Assembly: GCA_963576475.1 (NCBI GenBank)
Contig: OY754977.1
Location: 16,440,033 to 16,504,032, forward strand
DNA length: 64,000 nt
Direction: 5' to 3'
From: Molanna angustata
Taxonomy: Eukaryota; Arthropoda; Insecta; Trichoptera; Molannidae
Shown here: positions 11,896-24,276 of the stretch, piece after piece
How positions within the stretch are numbered: position 1 is the stretch's first letter
How the letters are laid out: every line of letters begins with the position of its first letter
Program-made: the position numbers and the translations under genes
The notes under the pieces: generated by a model
The model's database searches: none
The model's input: the letters and a program-made list of their open reading frames with translations, nothing else
Told to the model about the DNA's origin: nothing

Positions 11896-13040
11896 TATTG
11901 AAGTATTGAATAAAGGAAAAGCTTCCTGTTCAATTTCTATTCACGACATGTATTTAGTTAACGATTTCGGAAATGATCGATTGTTAGTTCCGAAACTGGT
12001 TACCAAATAAGGTGAACTTTATTATAAAGTTGTAGGTTCCTACAAAAAAATGTTTATAAATCCATATTTGATAGTAAATTAATGTAATGGATAATAGGGA
12101 GTAATGGATTCGTAATTCTTGAGATTTTTTTTCAGATTATCAGATTCGCAATTCAGATTATCAACAAGTATTGTGCTGAGAATATATTCTGAAAGTTACG
12201 TGCATGTACAGTGTGTTTATTATCGATTTAAAGACAAGCACTTATTCGATTCTTTTTAAATTTGTATATCTAATACTCGCGAAGAACTTATTGAATATTG
12301 AAGATTTCTGAACAGTGTTTCTGATTTTTTTAACTGTCAAATATTTCAATGTGAACCCAAGCTTAAGAATTGATAAATTATCAAGAATTCATACTAAAAT
12401 ATTTAATCAAGAATAATTCAACAAACTCATTACATGAAAATGTTGAAAATTTTCCATACATAATTTGAATACTTTGTAGAGTAACTTGGTAGTGAGAGTA
12501 AAGATTTGGTCACAACCTTCTCATTTTTTTATAATTTGAATCAATATGAAACTCGTTACATTGTCACTAAGTTCTTTATTATTTTTTTATTTTACAAAAA
12601 TGCATTTTTATAAAATATGTTCAGGTTTTCGTCGGAGGTTATTCGCATACACGAATATGTATAGTTTAATAGATGAATTGTAACTTGATAATTAAAATCA
12701 ATTAATAATGTCTACAATGTTTTCAATGGCGTTTTTTTTGGCGTTTTAAGTATTAATTTGGCAACGATGAGATCTTGCATTGCCAAAATCAATTTTGGGA
12801 ATATTTTTTTTTGATGAAAAACCATGATATTGACTGCCTCCAGTATATAATACCTATATATTTTTTCCAAATGATATGTAAGCATATCTTCTTAAAAGAT
12901 AAGGATTAAACCAATATATGTATATTTCTCACAGTGTGGTTTTCACATCATCAGTAAATATAGATCAGGGGTTAATCGAATAGTAAGTTTTGATTAAAAA
13001 TGATCAATAAACGAAATCGTTGTTTAACTAATTACTCATT
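11896..13040. other. no recognisable feature
   Basis: AT-rich sequence with no supportable coding or repeat signal. Confidence 0.5.
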
Positions 13041-13044
13041 GATT

Positions 13045-13960
13045 TTTCTCGTTCTTCTTCTTCTTTCTCTCTTTTTAGGCTCGTTGGCCTATTTATTTCC
13101 TGCATCAGCTTCCCTCCTGTGACGTAAACTGCCAGCTGTCCTTCCATCTCTTGTAGGGACGTCCTGGAGGTTTGTTATCTTGGGGAACATTATCTCTGGT
13201 CACTTTGACGGTTCTTGAGTTTGTCAAATTTCTCCTCTGTCGACCCCATCTTACGATATCCTCAACTTAGCAAATCCTTTGGATCTTTGTATTTCGTACT
13301 CTATCATGAAGGGTTTTGTCAGCGATGCTTCTGAATACCTTTATTTCGTTGGTTCGAAGGAGGTTTTTGGTACGGACAGGATCTGCTCTGGATTCTATTC
13401 CGTAAGTCACTACGGGACGAACACATGTCATGTAGATTCGAACCTTGCATGGAATGTTCATAAACTTGTTTATACAGATGAAATCTTTCAGACAGCCGGA
13501 TATTGCCGTCTGTTCGAGTATTTTACCATTAAGATCGTTGTTGCACATTATGTTTGTACCTAGATATTTAAATTTTGAGACATCCTCTTCAGCCAATCCT
13601 CTCTCTTGTGATGGTCATGCTTTTTGTCTTATTGATAGAGATATACATGTGGAATTTATTGGAGGCAATGTGAAAACGGTGTAGCATTTTTTACAGGTCT
13701 TCCCCTGATTCGGCTAATATGGTGTGGCGTCGTCGGCATAACATATGATGTTTAGGATATTGTCTCTCATTTAGTAACCCAAATTAACTTCTATTATTTT
13801 ATCAGTGGCCAAATTAAAAAAAGAGGTGGGCTCAGGATATCCCCTTGTCTTAATCCGGTTGATGTTGGTACATCGTTAGAAAATTCTCAATTTACACGGA
13901 TTTTATGTCTCTTATGGTTATTTCTCATTAATTGATTATATTAATATGGTGGACCTACCT
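13045..13960 (-). pseudogene. LINE reverse transcriptase remnant, family C
   Basis: The longest RT remnant outside the intact LINE. On the minus strand the conserved RT blocks occur in order. RLRQGDILSP is near 13824-13857. CYADDAT, the catalytic YADD box, is at 13729-13740. Then comes the 109-codon frame 13267-13596 with FKYLGTNIM, CVRPVVTYGIESRAD, LLRTNEIKVFRSIA and DRVRNTKIQRIC. The GRP-like tail lies near 13140-13170. Frameshifts separate the blocks. The family matches the tails at 44870 (+) and 47015 (-). It is dead, and its 5' half is absent. Confidence 0.85.
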
Positions 13961-15100
13961 GACACGATACTCAAAAAAATGTAAAACTTTTGAATAAAAA
14001 AAGAATATTCATTTGTTCATACCATCACAGCATTTCCCAAAATGTGGGGTTACCAGCGACAGATTTTTTGGTACGCATAACCTTATAAAATGAAACACAA
14101 CACGTGCCTGTATCAACGCACACCAGTCTTGTCTCACCGAAAAAGGCACAACATACATTCAGAATGGGTGGTAAACCTCATCCTTGGGCTAGAGATGTTT
14201 TGTTACTCTCATTTTGAATATATTGGAACCTTATTAGACGTGAAGTCGATTGACTAATTATTCAAATGACTTCGAGTACCCAGATATTACTCACTTAAAT
14301 AAAATTAAATAAATGATACCTACGTACTTTTGAAATTACTCAAAAATCATTACAATGTTTTTGATTTTTTTGGAAATAACTGTTCGTATATAAAAAGCGT
14401 GTAGGTAAAGGTATGAATGTAGGTACTATTTGAGTATTGCGCTTCGGAGATGAAAATTTGAATAGTCGCAACAGACATCCACTTTTGCTTTTGGAAATAA
14501 ACGGGATTGAAAAACCGTTCCAAAGTTACATTCAACCCTTTCAATGTGAGAAAGTTTGGATTGATCTGCTTCATTAGTCTTATATGAAAACATCGTAGGC
14601 ACAATTATCTGCAATAATTTAATCAAAATGTATATTTATTTATTTTTTCAAAATCCACAATAACCATAGAAAAAAAATTACAATACAATAGTGAAACATA
14701 GTACAACAAAAAATATGAAAAATAGACAATTTAGTATATATTGGCACCAAAGACTTTATAATACTTAAGTATATAAGGTCTTTGGTTGGCACTGACAAAA
14801 ATAATTCAATCTATCAGTACCAACATCCAGTGGATAAGAACTATTCCACTAAGCAGTGCTTGTGTCGGTATGTTATAGCTTTCTATTCTATTTATATTGT
14901 TGCATATTGTGAATCTTTTTTAAATTGATAGAAAAAAACATAAATCGTGTTTTTTCTTCCGATTTTCCCAAAAATCTAAATAACATATTATAATATAATA
15001 TGAACTTTTGATGGAGAAGTATTCTGCATTGAACACATGTTTAGGTATATATGAAGTATGTATGAAAACACATAGGAGTTTGGAGTAGGTATTTATACTG
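13961..15100. other. mostly featureless; one small hairpin
   Basis: AT-rich sequence. At 14740-14786 an inverted repeat (ACCAAAGACTTTATA with TATAAGGTCTTTGGT) could form a hairpin. Nothing else is supportable. Confidence 0.4.
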
Positions 15101-15104
15101 CATC

Positions 15105-15290
15105 TCAGTAGAGATGAAAGGGAGGTATGGAGCTCCAAGACATTCCTACAGAGCTTACGACCCTTCCGTTCAAAGGGTTCCACTCTAAAGACATTTAATG
15201 GTGAACGTTACGCTAGCACGTAAAGTGATCACTAAAACCAGCCGATTTTAGTGATCACTTTACATGCTAGACGTAACGTTACTTTTTTTT
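15105..15290. mobile_element. rearranged copy of palindrome-unit family U
   Basis: The left part matches the end of the unit seen at 57513-58653 (CTCAGTAGAGATGAA, CTACAGAGCTTACGACC). The right part is a short palindrome, about 15201-15283. In it GTTACGCTAGCACGTAAAGT and its near-complement flank a small loop around AACCAGCCGATTTT. The joined inverted fragments suggest an imperfect head-to-head copy. Confidence 0.5.
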
Positions 15291-15515
15291 TATTATCCTA
15301 ATATTATACTTAAATGATTAAGAAATTATGATTAGTTTCAATATACAATGATGCCAATATAATCTTTCATATAAAAAACTGAATCGATGCCAAGATAGAA
15401 AAAATTCGGTTCTTTCTGCCGACATGATGTGATAGTCTGGGTCATGGGTCGATAGAGTCTCCAATGAAAAAGTTCTAAATATGATGTAGAAAAAATTAAT
15501 GTTGCTGACCACTAT

Positions 15516-15690
15516 TCATTATCATCATTGGCGCTACAGCCCTGTGTGGGTCTCTGTCCTCCACCGCTCTCCTCCAGTTTGCTAGTCCGATCGCCCTTAT
15601 GTCGTCTTCTGTGTCGTCCAGCCATCTTAGCTTGGGCCTGCCTCTACTTCTTCTGCCCTCTGGATTGGTTGAGAGACGCAACCACTGTTA
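15516..15690 (-). pseudogene. RTE-like LINE 3' end, family A-like
   Basis: The minus-strand frame reads NPEGRRSRGRPKLRWLDDTE, then ANWRRAVEDRD. It runs into an ATCATCATTGGCGC terminus on the plus strand, equivalent to the GATGAT tail of the copy at 11265. It is only the last 50 or so codons of the RT ORF and directly abuts an oppositely oriented LINE tail. Confidence 0.75.
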
Positions 15691-15694
15691 AGAG

Positions 15695-15845
15695 ACGCAA
15701 AGTTGCATATTTTGGCCACATATTCCATGGTGATCGATATGCCCTTCTACAACATAATATAGTGATGGGAAAGATAGAATACCGTAGCTTTAAAGTATCA
15801 GGCAATGGTTCGGGATTCCGGATGCGGTGTCACTAATGAGGTTGA
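15695..15845 (+). pseudogene. LINE 3' end fragment, family B
   Basis: The plus-strand frame reads KRRKVAYFGHIFHGDRYALL, then NIVMGKIEYRSF, the characteristic YFGH-M-G-RY-LLQ--I-GKI block of an insect LINE tail. It starts exactly where the family A tail on the other strand ends, so two truncated LINEs lie tail-to-inside. Confidence 0.65.
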
Positions 15846-15984
15846 TGCAGGATGATTTGTGGCTCCATCATTAATAAATAATTACAACAAAATTACATAC
15901 TTTGTATACACCACTTTATTTGACAACAGTCAACATGCTTAAAGAACGATGTTCTATTCCTCAGTACACTTCGTATACTAGTTA

Positions 15985-17027
15985 AAACTAGTTGCATGTA
16001 ACACATGAGATCCAACTGTCGATAGCGATAGTATGTATAGTTGAAGAATATGTACCAAACTATAAACCCATAGATACAAATTATTGAATATTTTCAGATA
16101 TTTTGTTTTCTATACAAAATATGTAGGTATGTATGTCAAGATAGGATAGTATGGAAGAAGATCCTTTTTCCTACCCAGAATATGCAAATTGCATGATGGT
16201 ATGTATGTATGTTTGGAGATGAAGTAACAAACTATTAAGTCTTCTTACATATTGTGTATAGGCGACTGCCATACAAAATGTATGAAGCGATGTCGTCACT
16301 AAATTCAATTTTTAAAAAAATTGTTAAAAAAAAATTGAGATCTTCTACTACAATGTTAATATTTTTTATAGAAAATTAAATTATCTAGTTGGGGTGTTTC
16401 GGCTTTTTTCGATAATTGTAAAAGTTTTGGAAATATAGGCAGTTAAACTCATAAATTTATCATAAAAAAAATATTTTTCTTAATAAAAAATGTTTGAGAA
16501 ACCCTGGAATTTTTTTGAAAAAACTAATTTGAGATTTTGTATTTGTCTATGTTTGTACCAATTTTCAGCGTTCTACCGTTTATGGTTTCTGAGATATATG
16601 GAAAAATAAAATAAAAATTCAAAAGTTGATAACCCCTGACTGAAACAAAAATTCAAAATTCCGAGTATAAAAGTTTTGTAGGCCTGTAACTGTTTATATA
16701 TTCTGAAATTTTAGGCTCTGTAAGTTGAGCGGATCAAAAGTTATAAGGGGGGGACGGACACACAGACACACACACACACACAGACACACAGACACACAGA
16801 CACGCACACAGACACACAGACACACGAAATGTTCTACTCCGAATTCTGAGTAAATCCGTGTATGGAACATATATGCTGCGAAGCCTCTAAGTTGGTGTTT
16901 TTTGACTTCAAAGTTGGAAAATCCATGAAAAAAGTAGACCTCTCCATACAATTCTCGCGTATTCTGGCTTGATACATTGTCGATATGTTAAGAGAACAAA
17001 GTTCTCCTGAACAAATCGACAGTTGGA
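15985..17027 (+). mobile_element. Helentron-like element, family H1
   Basis: One of three near-full copies. The left end is CTAGTTGCATGTAACACATG followed by the subterminal repeat TCCAACTGTCGAT (16011). The right end is the inverted ATCGACAGTTGGA (17015-17027). Just inside the right end, an inner GAGAAC/GTTCTC hairpin sits between TCGAT and ATCGA. A GGACGGACACACAGACAC-type microsatellite lies at 16750-16832. The order (left subTIR, core microsatellite, 3' hairpin, right subTIR) is that of Helentron-associated elements such as Drosophila DINE-1. There is no protein and no TSD. Confidence 0.7.
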
Positions 17028-17757
17028 ATAAGTGAGTTTTTAACTTTATTGGGACAGTACTGATTTGAAAAAAAACTGTAATAATTATATTTTTTTTGTA
17101 CTTATCCATATTTATGTTATAACTTACAAAAAAAAATAAGGACACTGGTAAGACATCCATACGGTTACTCCAGAGGCTATGCAGTGGCTCGTCGAACGGG
17201 AACCAAGGATATAAAAAGACAAGATGACGCAGCTAAAGGCGCAGGAACAGCTGAAGCCATACAAAAATCGCACCTAGGTACAAAATGTAATCTTGATGAG
17301 ATAATGTCAGTTTCTTGTTTCTTTCGTTTCTCTTTCGAAGAATTCTGTCTCTTAAAGCAAGTTTTCTCGGTTTTTCATTTTCTTTTATTGGTAACAGGAT
17401 CTAAAAGTCTGTAGAAAATGTTTTATATGTCAGGATACACTAAAAAGCGCTCCGAATGTATCGGATTAGAGTATTTTGTCGTTCATTCGATGACATTGTA
17501 ATAAACTTTTTGTTTTCTCTTAAAGAATACTTTAAGACGAAGTTAATACCTATTGTTAAGCTGTATTCATTCGGGAATTAGTGTGAAGACTTTTAATTAT
17601 TCACATGATTGGTCCATGACTTCACTATAAATAGATTATTTTAAGGATAGTTATTTTTGTATAATTAAATATCATAAAAATATAAATAAATACATCTTAA
17701 TGTATTAAAATATGAAAAATTACATCCTAAATTAAACACATCATTTGCGCAGCATCA
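17028..17757. other. no clear feature; weak LINE-tail-like codons
   Basis: A 76-codon frame at 17184-17414 starts with residues (ARRTGTKDIKRQDDAAK) that vaguely resemble a LINE C-terminal tail, but I cannot support it. The remainder is AT-rich. Confidence 0.3.
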
Positions 17758-18055
17758 TTACACATACATACATGGCAGAATATTTTTTCAATGAACTTCC
17801 AACATATATAAGAGATTCAAATCATGAACGGCCAGGAAACAAAATCAAAAAATACTTTGAAGTATAAAAAGGGTAAAAAAATATGGGGTTTAAATTTATT
17901 TATTGTTTTGTTGATTTTTTTGTATTATTATAATACTGTTGATTTAAAATTGTTTGTGTGTTATTGTTTTTATGTAATTGAATTGTCCTAAATGTACTCA
18001 CTTTCTCAGCACAACCATTTTATGCTTTTTGAGAAATAAAAAAACAGTATTCAAA
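17758..18055 (+). pseudogene. LINE 3' end with A-rich tail
   Basis: Codons at 17770-17865 read AEYFFNELPTYIRDSN then KIKKYFEV and a stop. This fits the YNxLPxxIR...FKxxxKxxL ending of Jockey/CR1-group LINE proteins. A 3' UTR-like stretch ends in GAAATAAAAAAACAG near 18045. Confidence 0.6.
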
Positions 18056-18080
18056 TTCAAAGTATTGTAATATAAATTCG

Positions 18081-18292
18081 TCGGCCTTCGTGGCTCAGTT
18101 GGTTAGTTATCTGGCTGCTGATGCAAAGGTCTCGAGTTCGATTCCCGGTGGAGACACAGTTTTTTATTGTGTTTTTAGTCTGGATCTCCAGGATGGGTGG
18201 CAACTTGTTATTAGGTGCATGTTAAATTAAAATTTGACATAGCACCTGTTAGTTGCCCGAGAAGTTAATTGAAATAAAATAAATAAATATTA
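18081..18292 (+). mobile_element. tRNA-derived SINE, family B
   Basis: The tRNA-like head has CTTCGTGGCTCAGTTGGTTA (A box) and a B box GAGTTCGATTCCC. It is followed by a non-tRNA body and an AAATAAAATAAATAAATA tail. Its body differs from the other SINE families here. A functional tRNA gene is unlikely because the element runs on into a typical SINE tail. Confidence 0.7.
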
Positions 18293-18446
18293 TTGTTGTT
18301 GAATAGGTGTGAGGTACTTGCAACTTGCAACATGTATATTTCTGAATGATGTCGCACTAATTGCGTGAAATCGCCAACCTCAAAACTGGCATAGTCCTAG
18401 TGTGGTTGGGGATTATGTGATTATAATATAGATTATGTGATATTTT

Positions 18447-18960
18447 TTGAGACCTAAAGACAGACTACTAATAACACACGACAGACAAACTAGAACAGTG
18501 ACCAACAAACTTTTACGTACAAACAAATTCAACAATGACTATGGACGTAGGACCGAAGATGTGCTGCTGCCCAAGGTCTGGAACCCCATGCCTGCCAGCT
18601 TGAAGCAGTGTGGATCCATCGAGGAATTCAAAAAGAAAGCCAAAGGATATATATTACACAAAAATCCTCGATGGTTGATCTAAGGGGTGAGCGCGGGTTG
18701 TTCCGGACTTTGTAGGAAAAATGTAGTATATAAATACATGTACAATATTTGTTTTTAATTGAAGTTTATATGTATATATGTATGTATGTGTATATATACG
18801 TATATACATATTTTTATATTTTTTGCATATTATAAAATTGTTACAATTAAGATCACAGCCAAAAATCCCCTTAAGGGATTAGGCAAAAAAACATGATAAT
18901 TGTAATTATATTCTTTATTAATAAAATAAAATAAATAAAAAAATAAATAAACAATAATTT
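18447..18960 (+). pseudogene. LINE 3' end (ORF2 C-terminus plus 3' UTR)
   Basis: A 78-codon frame ends LPKVWNPMPASLKQCGSIEE, then FKKKAKGYIL and a stop. The LW-NSLP--L-----S---FK---K--L pattern closes ORF2 of many insect LINEs of the CR1/Jockey group. Downstream the 3' UTR carries an AATCCCCTTAAGGGATT palindrome and an A-rich AATAAAATAAATAAA end. The catalytic domains are missing. Confidence 0.7.
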
Positions 18961-19665
18961 TAAAATAATAAATGTCACGATAAAAAAAATTGTTAGATTT
19001 TTGCGTTGAATTAGGTACGCAAACCAATGAAATTTCAGTTAGAATTTGCAATAATTTTACGTATAGGTACTAAATATTCATAATTTACAACACTAAGAAA
19101 TATTTTTTCGATAAACAAAAACATTTTCTGAAAATTTTCAACTTGAATATATTTGAAAATTAATAAAATTGAAAACTTTCGAAAAAATATATCAATTTCA
19201 CAGTCGGATCATAATTACAAGACAAGAATGGTAATTATTTGTACATTTGGGAACACTAAACAAAGTTTTGTCAGACGTCAAGATGGTGCCTTAACAATAA
19301 TTAATATTTTATCAGATTGAATCAATATTTAAACAGATTGGATGTAAAGTTACCCCCGGGGTTGTGAATAAATTTAATACACACGAAACACCAGAGTTAG
19401 GGGAGGAAATTGGAATAAGGAGAAATTCACCAAACAACATGTTTTCAAAAACAAACTAAACTAAGTTGGCAACACCCATATGGCCTATAATATGATACGC
19501 TTATGAAGATGTTGCCTTCATTATAGCACAGATAGCTTGAACGAATATAGTTTTTTATGAAAGTTAAAATTGTTTACCTGCTAAATTCGCCTTTCATATT
19601 ATAATAAGTTGGTGTACTGACTCTGACATATGAATGAAAGACACGGAGAAAGCAAAGAAACAAAT
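18961..19665. other. no recognisable feature
   Basis: AT-rich sequence without supportable features. Confidence 0.5.
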
Positions 19666-19668
19666 GGC

Positions 19669-20545
19669 TGGTGGCCGAGCGGTTAATGAGCTGGTTTTGT
19701 AATCCAGTTGTTGTGAGATGAAATCCTGCCACGATCGATTTTGTTCATCATATAGCATAAGCATTTATGCTTAATTTAGGTAATGTATGAGGATGTATAT
19801 ATAACTAAACTAATGATCGCTTCTAAAGCTCATAACTCAGCTCCCCAGATATTCACAGTTGGAAACTATAATTTTAAAGTGATAAAAGAGTTCACATACC
19901 TAGGCTCCACAGTGACCAGCGATAATGATACACAAAAAGAAGTAAGAAGAAGAATTATGGCTGCTAATAGATGTTTCTACGCCCTACAAAAGCAGCTAAG
20001 GTCAAAACTGGTTAGGAGAAACACAATGATCCTTCTGTATAAATACTCATCAAGCCGGTCCTCACGTATGCTTCTAAAAGCTGGGTGATGACTAAACAAA
20101 CTGAAGGATCCATAGCGACTTTTGAGAGAAGGATCCTTGAATGATCTACGGGCCAATAAAAGAGAATAATGGATGGCGTCGTCGATACAACAGGGAGCTA
20201 TATGAGATCTATGAAGAGCCCGATGTGATCAGTTCCATCAAGATAGGGCGCTTAAGATGGGCTGGTCAAATATTCCGAATGGACGACGACAACCACACAA
20301 AACGCGTCACACTTTCTGTGCCACAAGATCGAAGGAGACCAGGAAGACCAAGGACTCGATGGATGGACAGTGTTGATGCCGATGCTTCCACAATAGATAT
20401 TAGAAACTGGAGAACGAAGGCAACGGATAGACGGGAATGGATGCGACTCCTGGATTCAGGCAAGGCCCACCCAGGGCTGTCGAGCTAATGATGATGATGA
20501 GGATGTATATGTACAAGTCGTTCAATAAGCAAAAAATATAGTAAC
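19669..20545 (+). mobile_element. tRNA-derived SINE family A, split by a LINE insertion
   Basis: The head (GTGGCCGAGCGGTTAATGAG, degraded B box GAGATGAAATCCTG) and body up to GATGTATAT end at 19800. The body resumes at 20497 with GATGTATATGTACAAG. The interruption is the 696-bp RTE fragment, flanked by a 14-bp duplication of the SINE's own sequence. Confidence 0.8.
19801..20496 (+). pseudogene. 5'-truncated RTE-like LINE inserted in a SINE
   Basis: The insert is bounded by the perfect 14-bp TSD ATGAGGATGTATAT (19787-19800 and 20497-20510). It encodes the RT C-terminus: FTYLGSTVTSDNDTQKEVRR, RIMAANRCFYALQKQLRSKL, then after a frameshift RRYNRELYEIYEEP, RLRWAGQIFRMDDDNHTKRV, GRPRTRWMDSVDADASTID, RNWRTKATDRREWMRLLDSG and KAHPGL before the stop. 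It ends in GATGATGAT, as RTE elements do. One early frameshift or stop near 20085-20140 makes it dead, but the tail is well kept, so it is fairly young. Confidence 0.9.
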
Positions 20546-21285
20546 TCGTTGGCCCCTACGCTCACTATTTTTTCAGAACCAGCTATCTCCAGCTACCCCT
20601 CCAGAATCGTATCTTTGATTTTCTCCATCGTACAATATCTTCAACTTCATAAGTCCTCCTTATTTTATAATTTTTCTCTTTTTCTCATTCCCTCGATGAG
20701 TCTCGAGAGGTCTTTCATTTTTGTGGTGTCAGCCCTTCCATTCAATGAAATTACCAAAATAATGATATATTGAAGTAAGGCATCGTACTGTGATGTTTGA
20801 ATAATCGTAATTTCTATAGTGATGTGATTAATGTATTGCATAAAGTAAATAATGAATGCAAAATTCATTCAAGGATTTTCAAATTATCAAGACAAAAAAA
20901 AATCACGCATTTATGTGATGAAGATTTTTTGAGTTTTCGCCACAACCCATTTGTTTTCAATAAATATAGATTCACATTTCAAGATTGTTTCATTTATATT
21001 TTATAAAAAAAATACTTGCGTACGACGTAAACAAATATATTTCGGCGATAAAATAGAAGTTTAAAAAGATATATTTAAGAAATAAGACCAGCAAAATTCC
21101 ATATAATGTGGATGGAAAAGAGATTTTGGTAGAGGACAGTGAAAATAATGGACCGATTACTAAAAAATAAGATTTTATTTCGCCGAGAAAACTGTTATCG
21201 ATAGTTTTCATAAATAAGAATGTTTTTTCCATGATTTCGTAAGGAAACTTGTGAATAATAAACAATTTCGTATTATATATATTAA
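20546..21285. other. no recognisable feature
   Basis: AT-rich sequence; several short frames without family resemblance. Confidence 0.5.
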
Positions 21286-21289
21286 TTTT

Positions 21290-21745
21290 TTAGCGCCATT
21301 TAGTGATACAATATCACTCCAAGGTGCTGTAGCTTATTTGTTGGCTCTACGAAACAAGGCAGTCTTAAGAAGTCTACCGAAGGTGTCGAAACTATAAGCT
21401 CCACGTATGTCAAGGGGCAATTTATTTCATTTTAAAGGCCAGTTCACACTGAACCGCGATCATCGAAAGTCGTCTTATTGACTCTGTCCAATTCTTTCAA
21501 AGAGTTGGTACTATGTGATCCAGATGATCTCAACATAAGCTGTCTTCCTTATGCAACATTATTTTGGCACAGTTCTTGAATGTTGTGTGGAGCCAAGTCT
21601 TTCAGAGCCTTAAACACCATCAGGCATACCTTATAATTATGTTGTTCACTTGTTCTGGACATTTCAAAGTTATATGACATCTTTTGTCAGCTCCAAAATA
21701 TATCAACCTGCCAGCTGCGTTGAAAACTATTTGTTATCTATCAAG
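21290..21745 (+). repeat. dispersed repeat, unclassified (family R)
   Basis: About 190 bp of this interval (GCTGTAGCTTATTTGTTGGC, TACGAAACAAGGCAGTCTTA, AAAGGCCAGTTCACACTGAA) recurs in inverse orientation at 54120-54330. Composition is more balanced than the surroundings. I see no intact ORF and cannot assign a class. Confidence 0.6.
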
Positions 21746-22740
21746 CTGATACTTTGACAAACCCGCATTAATAGCATAACATTAATTTAGCCTTGACACA
21801 ACAAATACATTTATAAGCGTTTTAGCTTCGTTTTTGGGTAAGCTCCGGCGGGTACTTTTCAATTTGTGTCAAATGAAACAAACAAGAGCTAATAGTTTTT
21901 GAGATTTGCAAGTACAGCGGTATTAAGCAATACTAAAATGTTTTATTTTTGAATCTTTTGCGTTGAACAAACCCTTAAAAGAAATGTATAATTTGACAAA
22001 TAAAAAAATATTCCATTTTTTTTCACAAAAACTTTTATTTGCATGATATTGGCATTTTAATATTTTTTGTTTTTTTTAACGAAAATGAAAAATTAAATAA
22101 AAGGAAGGAAAATTAACATTCATAACATAATTATATTGCCAAATCTTTCGAACATAATGACGAGCTTAATTTGAAAGCGTAATAATTTATAAATACTTAT
22201 CACTAATGACGATCTGGATGCAAATTTAATTTCGATTGAAGCTAAATATCCTAACAATTATTTTTGGTAGAATTCATCAGCTTAAAAATATTACGTGTCT
22301 CATTATTTGATAATATCAAATTATTGCAATGAAAAAAAATAAGTTCTTTGATATTATGAAACTTTCTTTGGTACACAAATAAAATATGCAATGAAATAAT
22401 ATCAAATTAAATTAAATTTGACTTTAAATTAACATATTTCAGCTCCGCCCTTTGAAGGTAAACCTCTATGAACCAAACTATTCACATTAACGTTAAATTT
22501 ATGTTACATTAATTTGTAAACACACTGTTGCCAACATACCAATATAAATACAAGGCACAAACTATGTTTTCATTAAAATTATCTCTACGTATCATATTAA
22601 ATTTTGTCTCCTGAGTAAAAAAATGGTTCCTTAAAAATATCATCTCGTAGTAGTCGGAAATAATATTGCTATTCAAAAACTCTAGATATATTTCAGATAC
22701 ATTATTTGATTTATTTAAAGAATATGGAATTGACAAAGTA
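21746..22740. other. no recognisable feature
   Basis: AT-rich sequence without supportable features. Confidence 0.5.
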
Positions 22741-22743
22741 AAT

Positions 22744-22880
22744 ATCTACATCCTCATACATTCCCTAAACTAAGCAAACATGCTTGTACCTACTGTAGGT
22801 GAACGAAATCGGTCGTGGCAGGATTCGATCTCGCGACCACAGGATTACTAACCCACCGCGCTAACCGCTCTGCCCCCACC
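22744..22880 (-). mobile_element. tRNA-derived SINE, family A
   Basis: Minus-strand copy. It has GGGGCAGAGCGGTTAGCGCG, a B box GAGATCGAATCCTGCC and the body landmarks ATGCTTGT, TTAGTTTAGGGAATG and GATGTAGATATT. It is less complete than the copy at 2556 because the poly-A tail is lost. Confidence 0.8.
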
Positions 22881-24275
22881 ATAGTGAAAAGCATTGTGAA
22901 AACGGAGAAATTGTATACCATAGGTAACTTGAATTAGATACGTATTGAGGCTTAATTAAATGATACATTTGTTATTTTTTTATGTGAACTATTCATACTG
23001 TTCGTACGGAGTCTAATAAATTTAATGTTTATTTAAGTTTCAATATAATGGCTTATGGCGTATATTGTAGAAATAAATAAGTAAAAATAATTCTATGTTG
23101 TATTACATTAAGTAAGTAATAACAAGTGAAGACTTATTCTCAATAAAATTATAATCAATACCATTGGTGTACGAATGACAAATAATTAGAAAACATGCCA
23201 GTCGTCAAGTCGTAACAAATATACCAATGGAATGATGTAGATGTTGCGGAAAAAACTTAAAAGATGAAAATACTAAAGTAAAATATTTTTTATTATCTTT
23301 TATTAAAATAGGCAACAAAATAATTTTATTTAATAATAATAAATAAAAAAAATGTACCTACCATTACAAATGTTTCAATGCTTTTATACTCTATTTATTT
23401 GTATTCGTCTTGGGTAACAAATTTAAAACAAAAAATTCCATATTAATATCATAACGGAAAATTTATTTTTTATGTTTCTGACAGACTTTTTTTTCAATGC
23501 TCTAAAAATATATTTTTGTTTTGTTTCTGTTATAAAGAATTTTGTATTATTTATTGAATTATACGAATTGAGTTCATGTAATAAAGAAAAACAATAGAGT
23601 ATTTTTTTCCGTTGAGTTTGTAATATCTTTAAGTGTAGTGTTATACATGTAAGACAAAAATTCCGTCTTGAAATTGTACAAAAACCAAATTTATCGCCTG
23701 GATCGAATCTTGAACAGAAAACAGTGCTAGACCAAGTTCATGTAAAAACGAGGAATCGCCCATGGAAACATAGTTATATAGAAACATAGGCTTACTAGAA
23801 AGACTCATACATTTAGGCCTCCTAAATGTAGTACTTATTATGCTCAGAACTCCTACATATACAGAACGTGTTGTAACTATAACGCGTTCTTCAATGAAAT
23901 AGACCTTTTCAATAACTCCTTAAACGTATTTAAATGTTCAATTTCTAGATTACTGCTTCGTGGTTAGGTGGTGTACGTGTGTTCCCCTTTTCCTACTTTC
24001 CTACTCCCTTCCTCAAAACTACTTCTTTTTGAAAATATAATAACGATAATACTTGTAAACTTAATTGATTCACATGTCATATTATGTATGTTAGTAAAAT
24101 AAGTAAATGTAACTGTCTGTTTATATAATAAATAAAAAATAAAAATAAAATAAATGAAACATGAATAAGTACCTACGTCATACTGCAAACATATTTTTTT
24201 ACTATACCTAAATAAATTTTGTAGAAAAGAAAAACAAAAATAATTTATCGATAGTCTTGAGAAATATTATTATAC
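22881..24275. other. no recognisable feature
   Basis: Very AT-rich sequence. No coding or RNA signal is supportable. Confidence 0.5.
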
Positions 24276-24276
24276 T

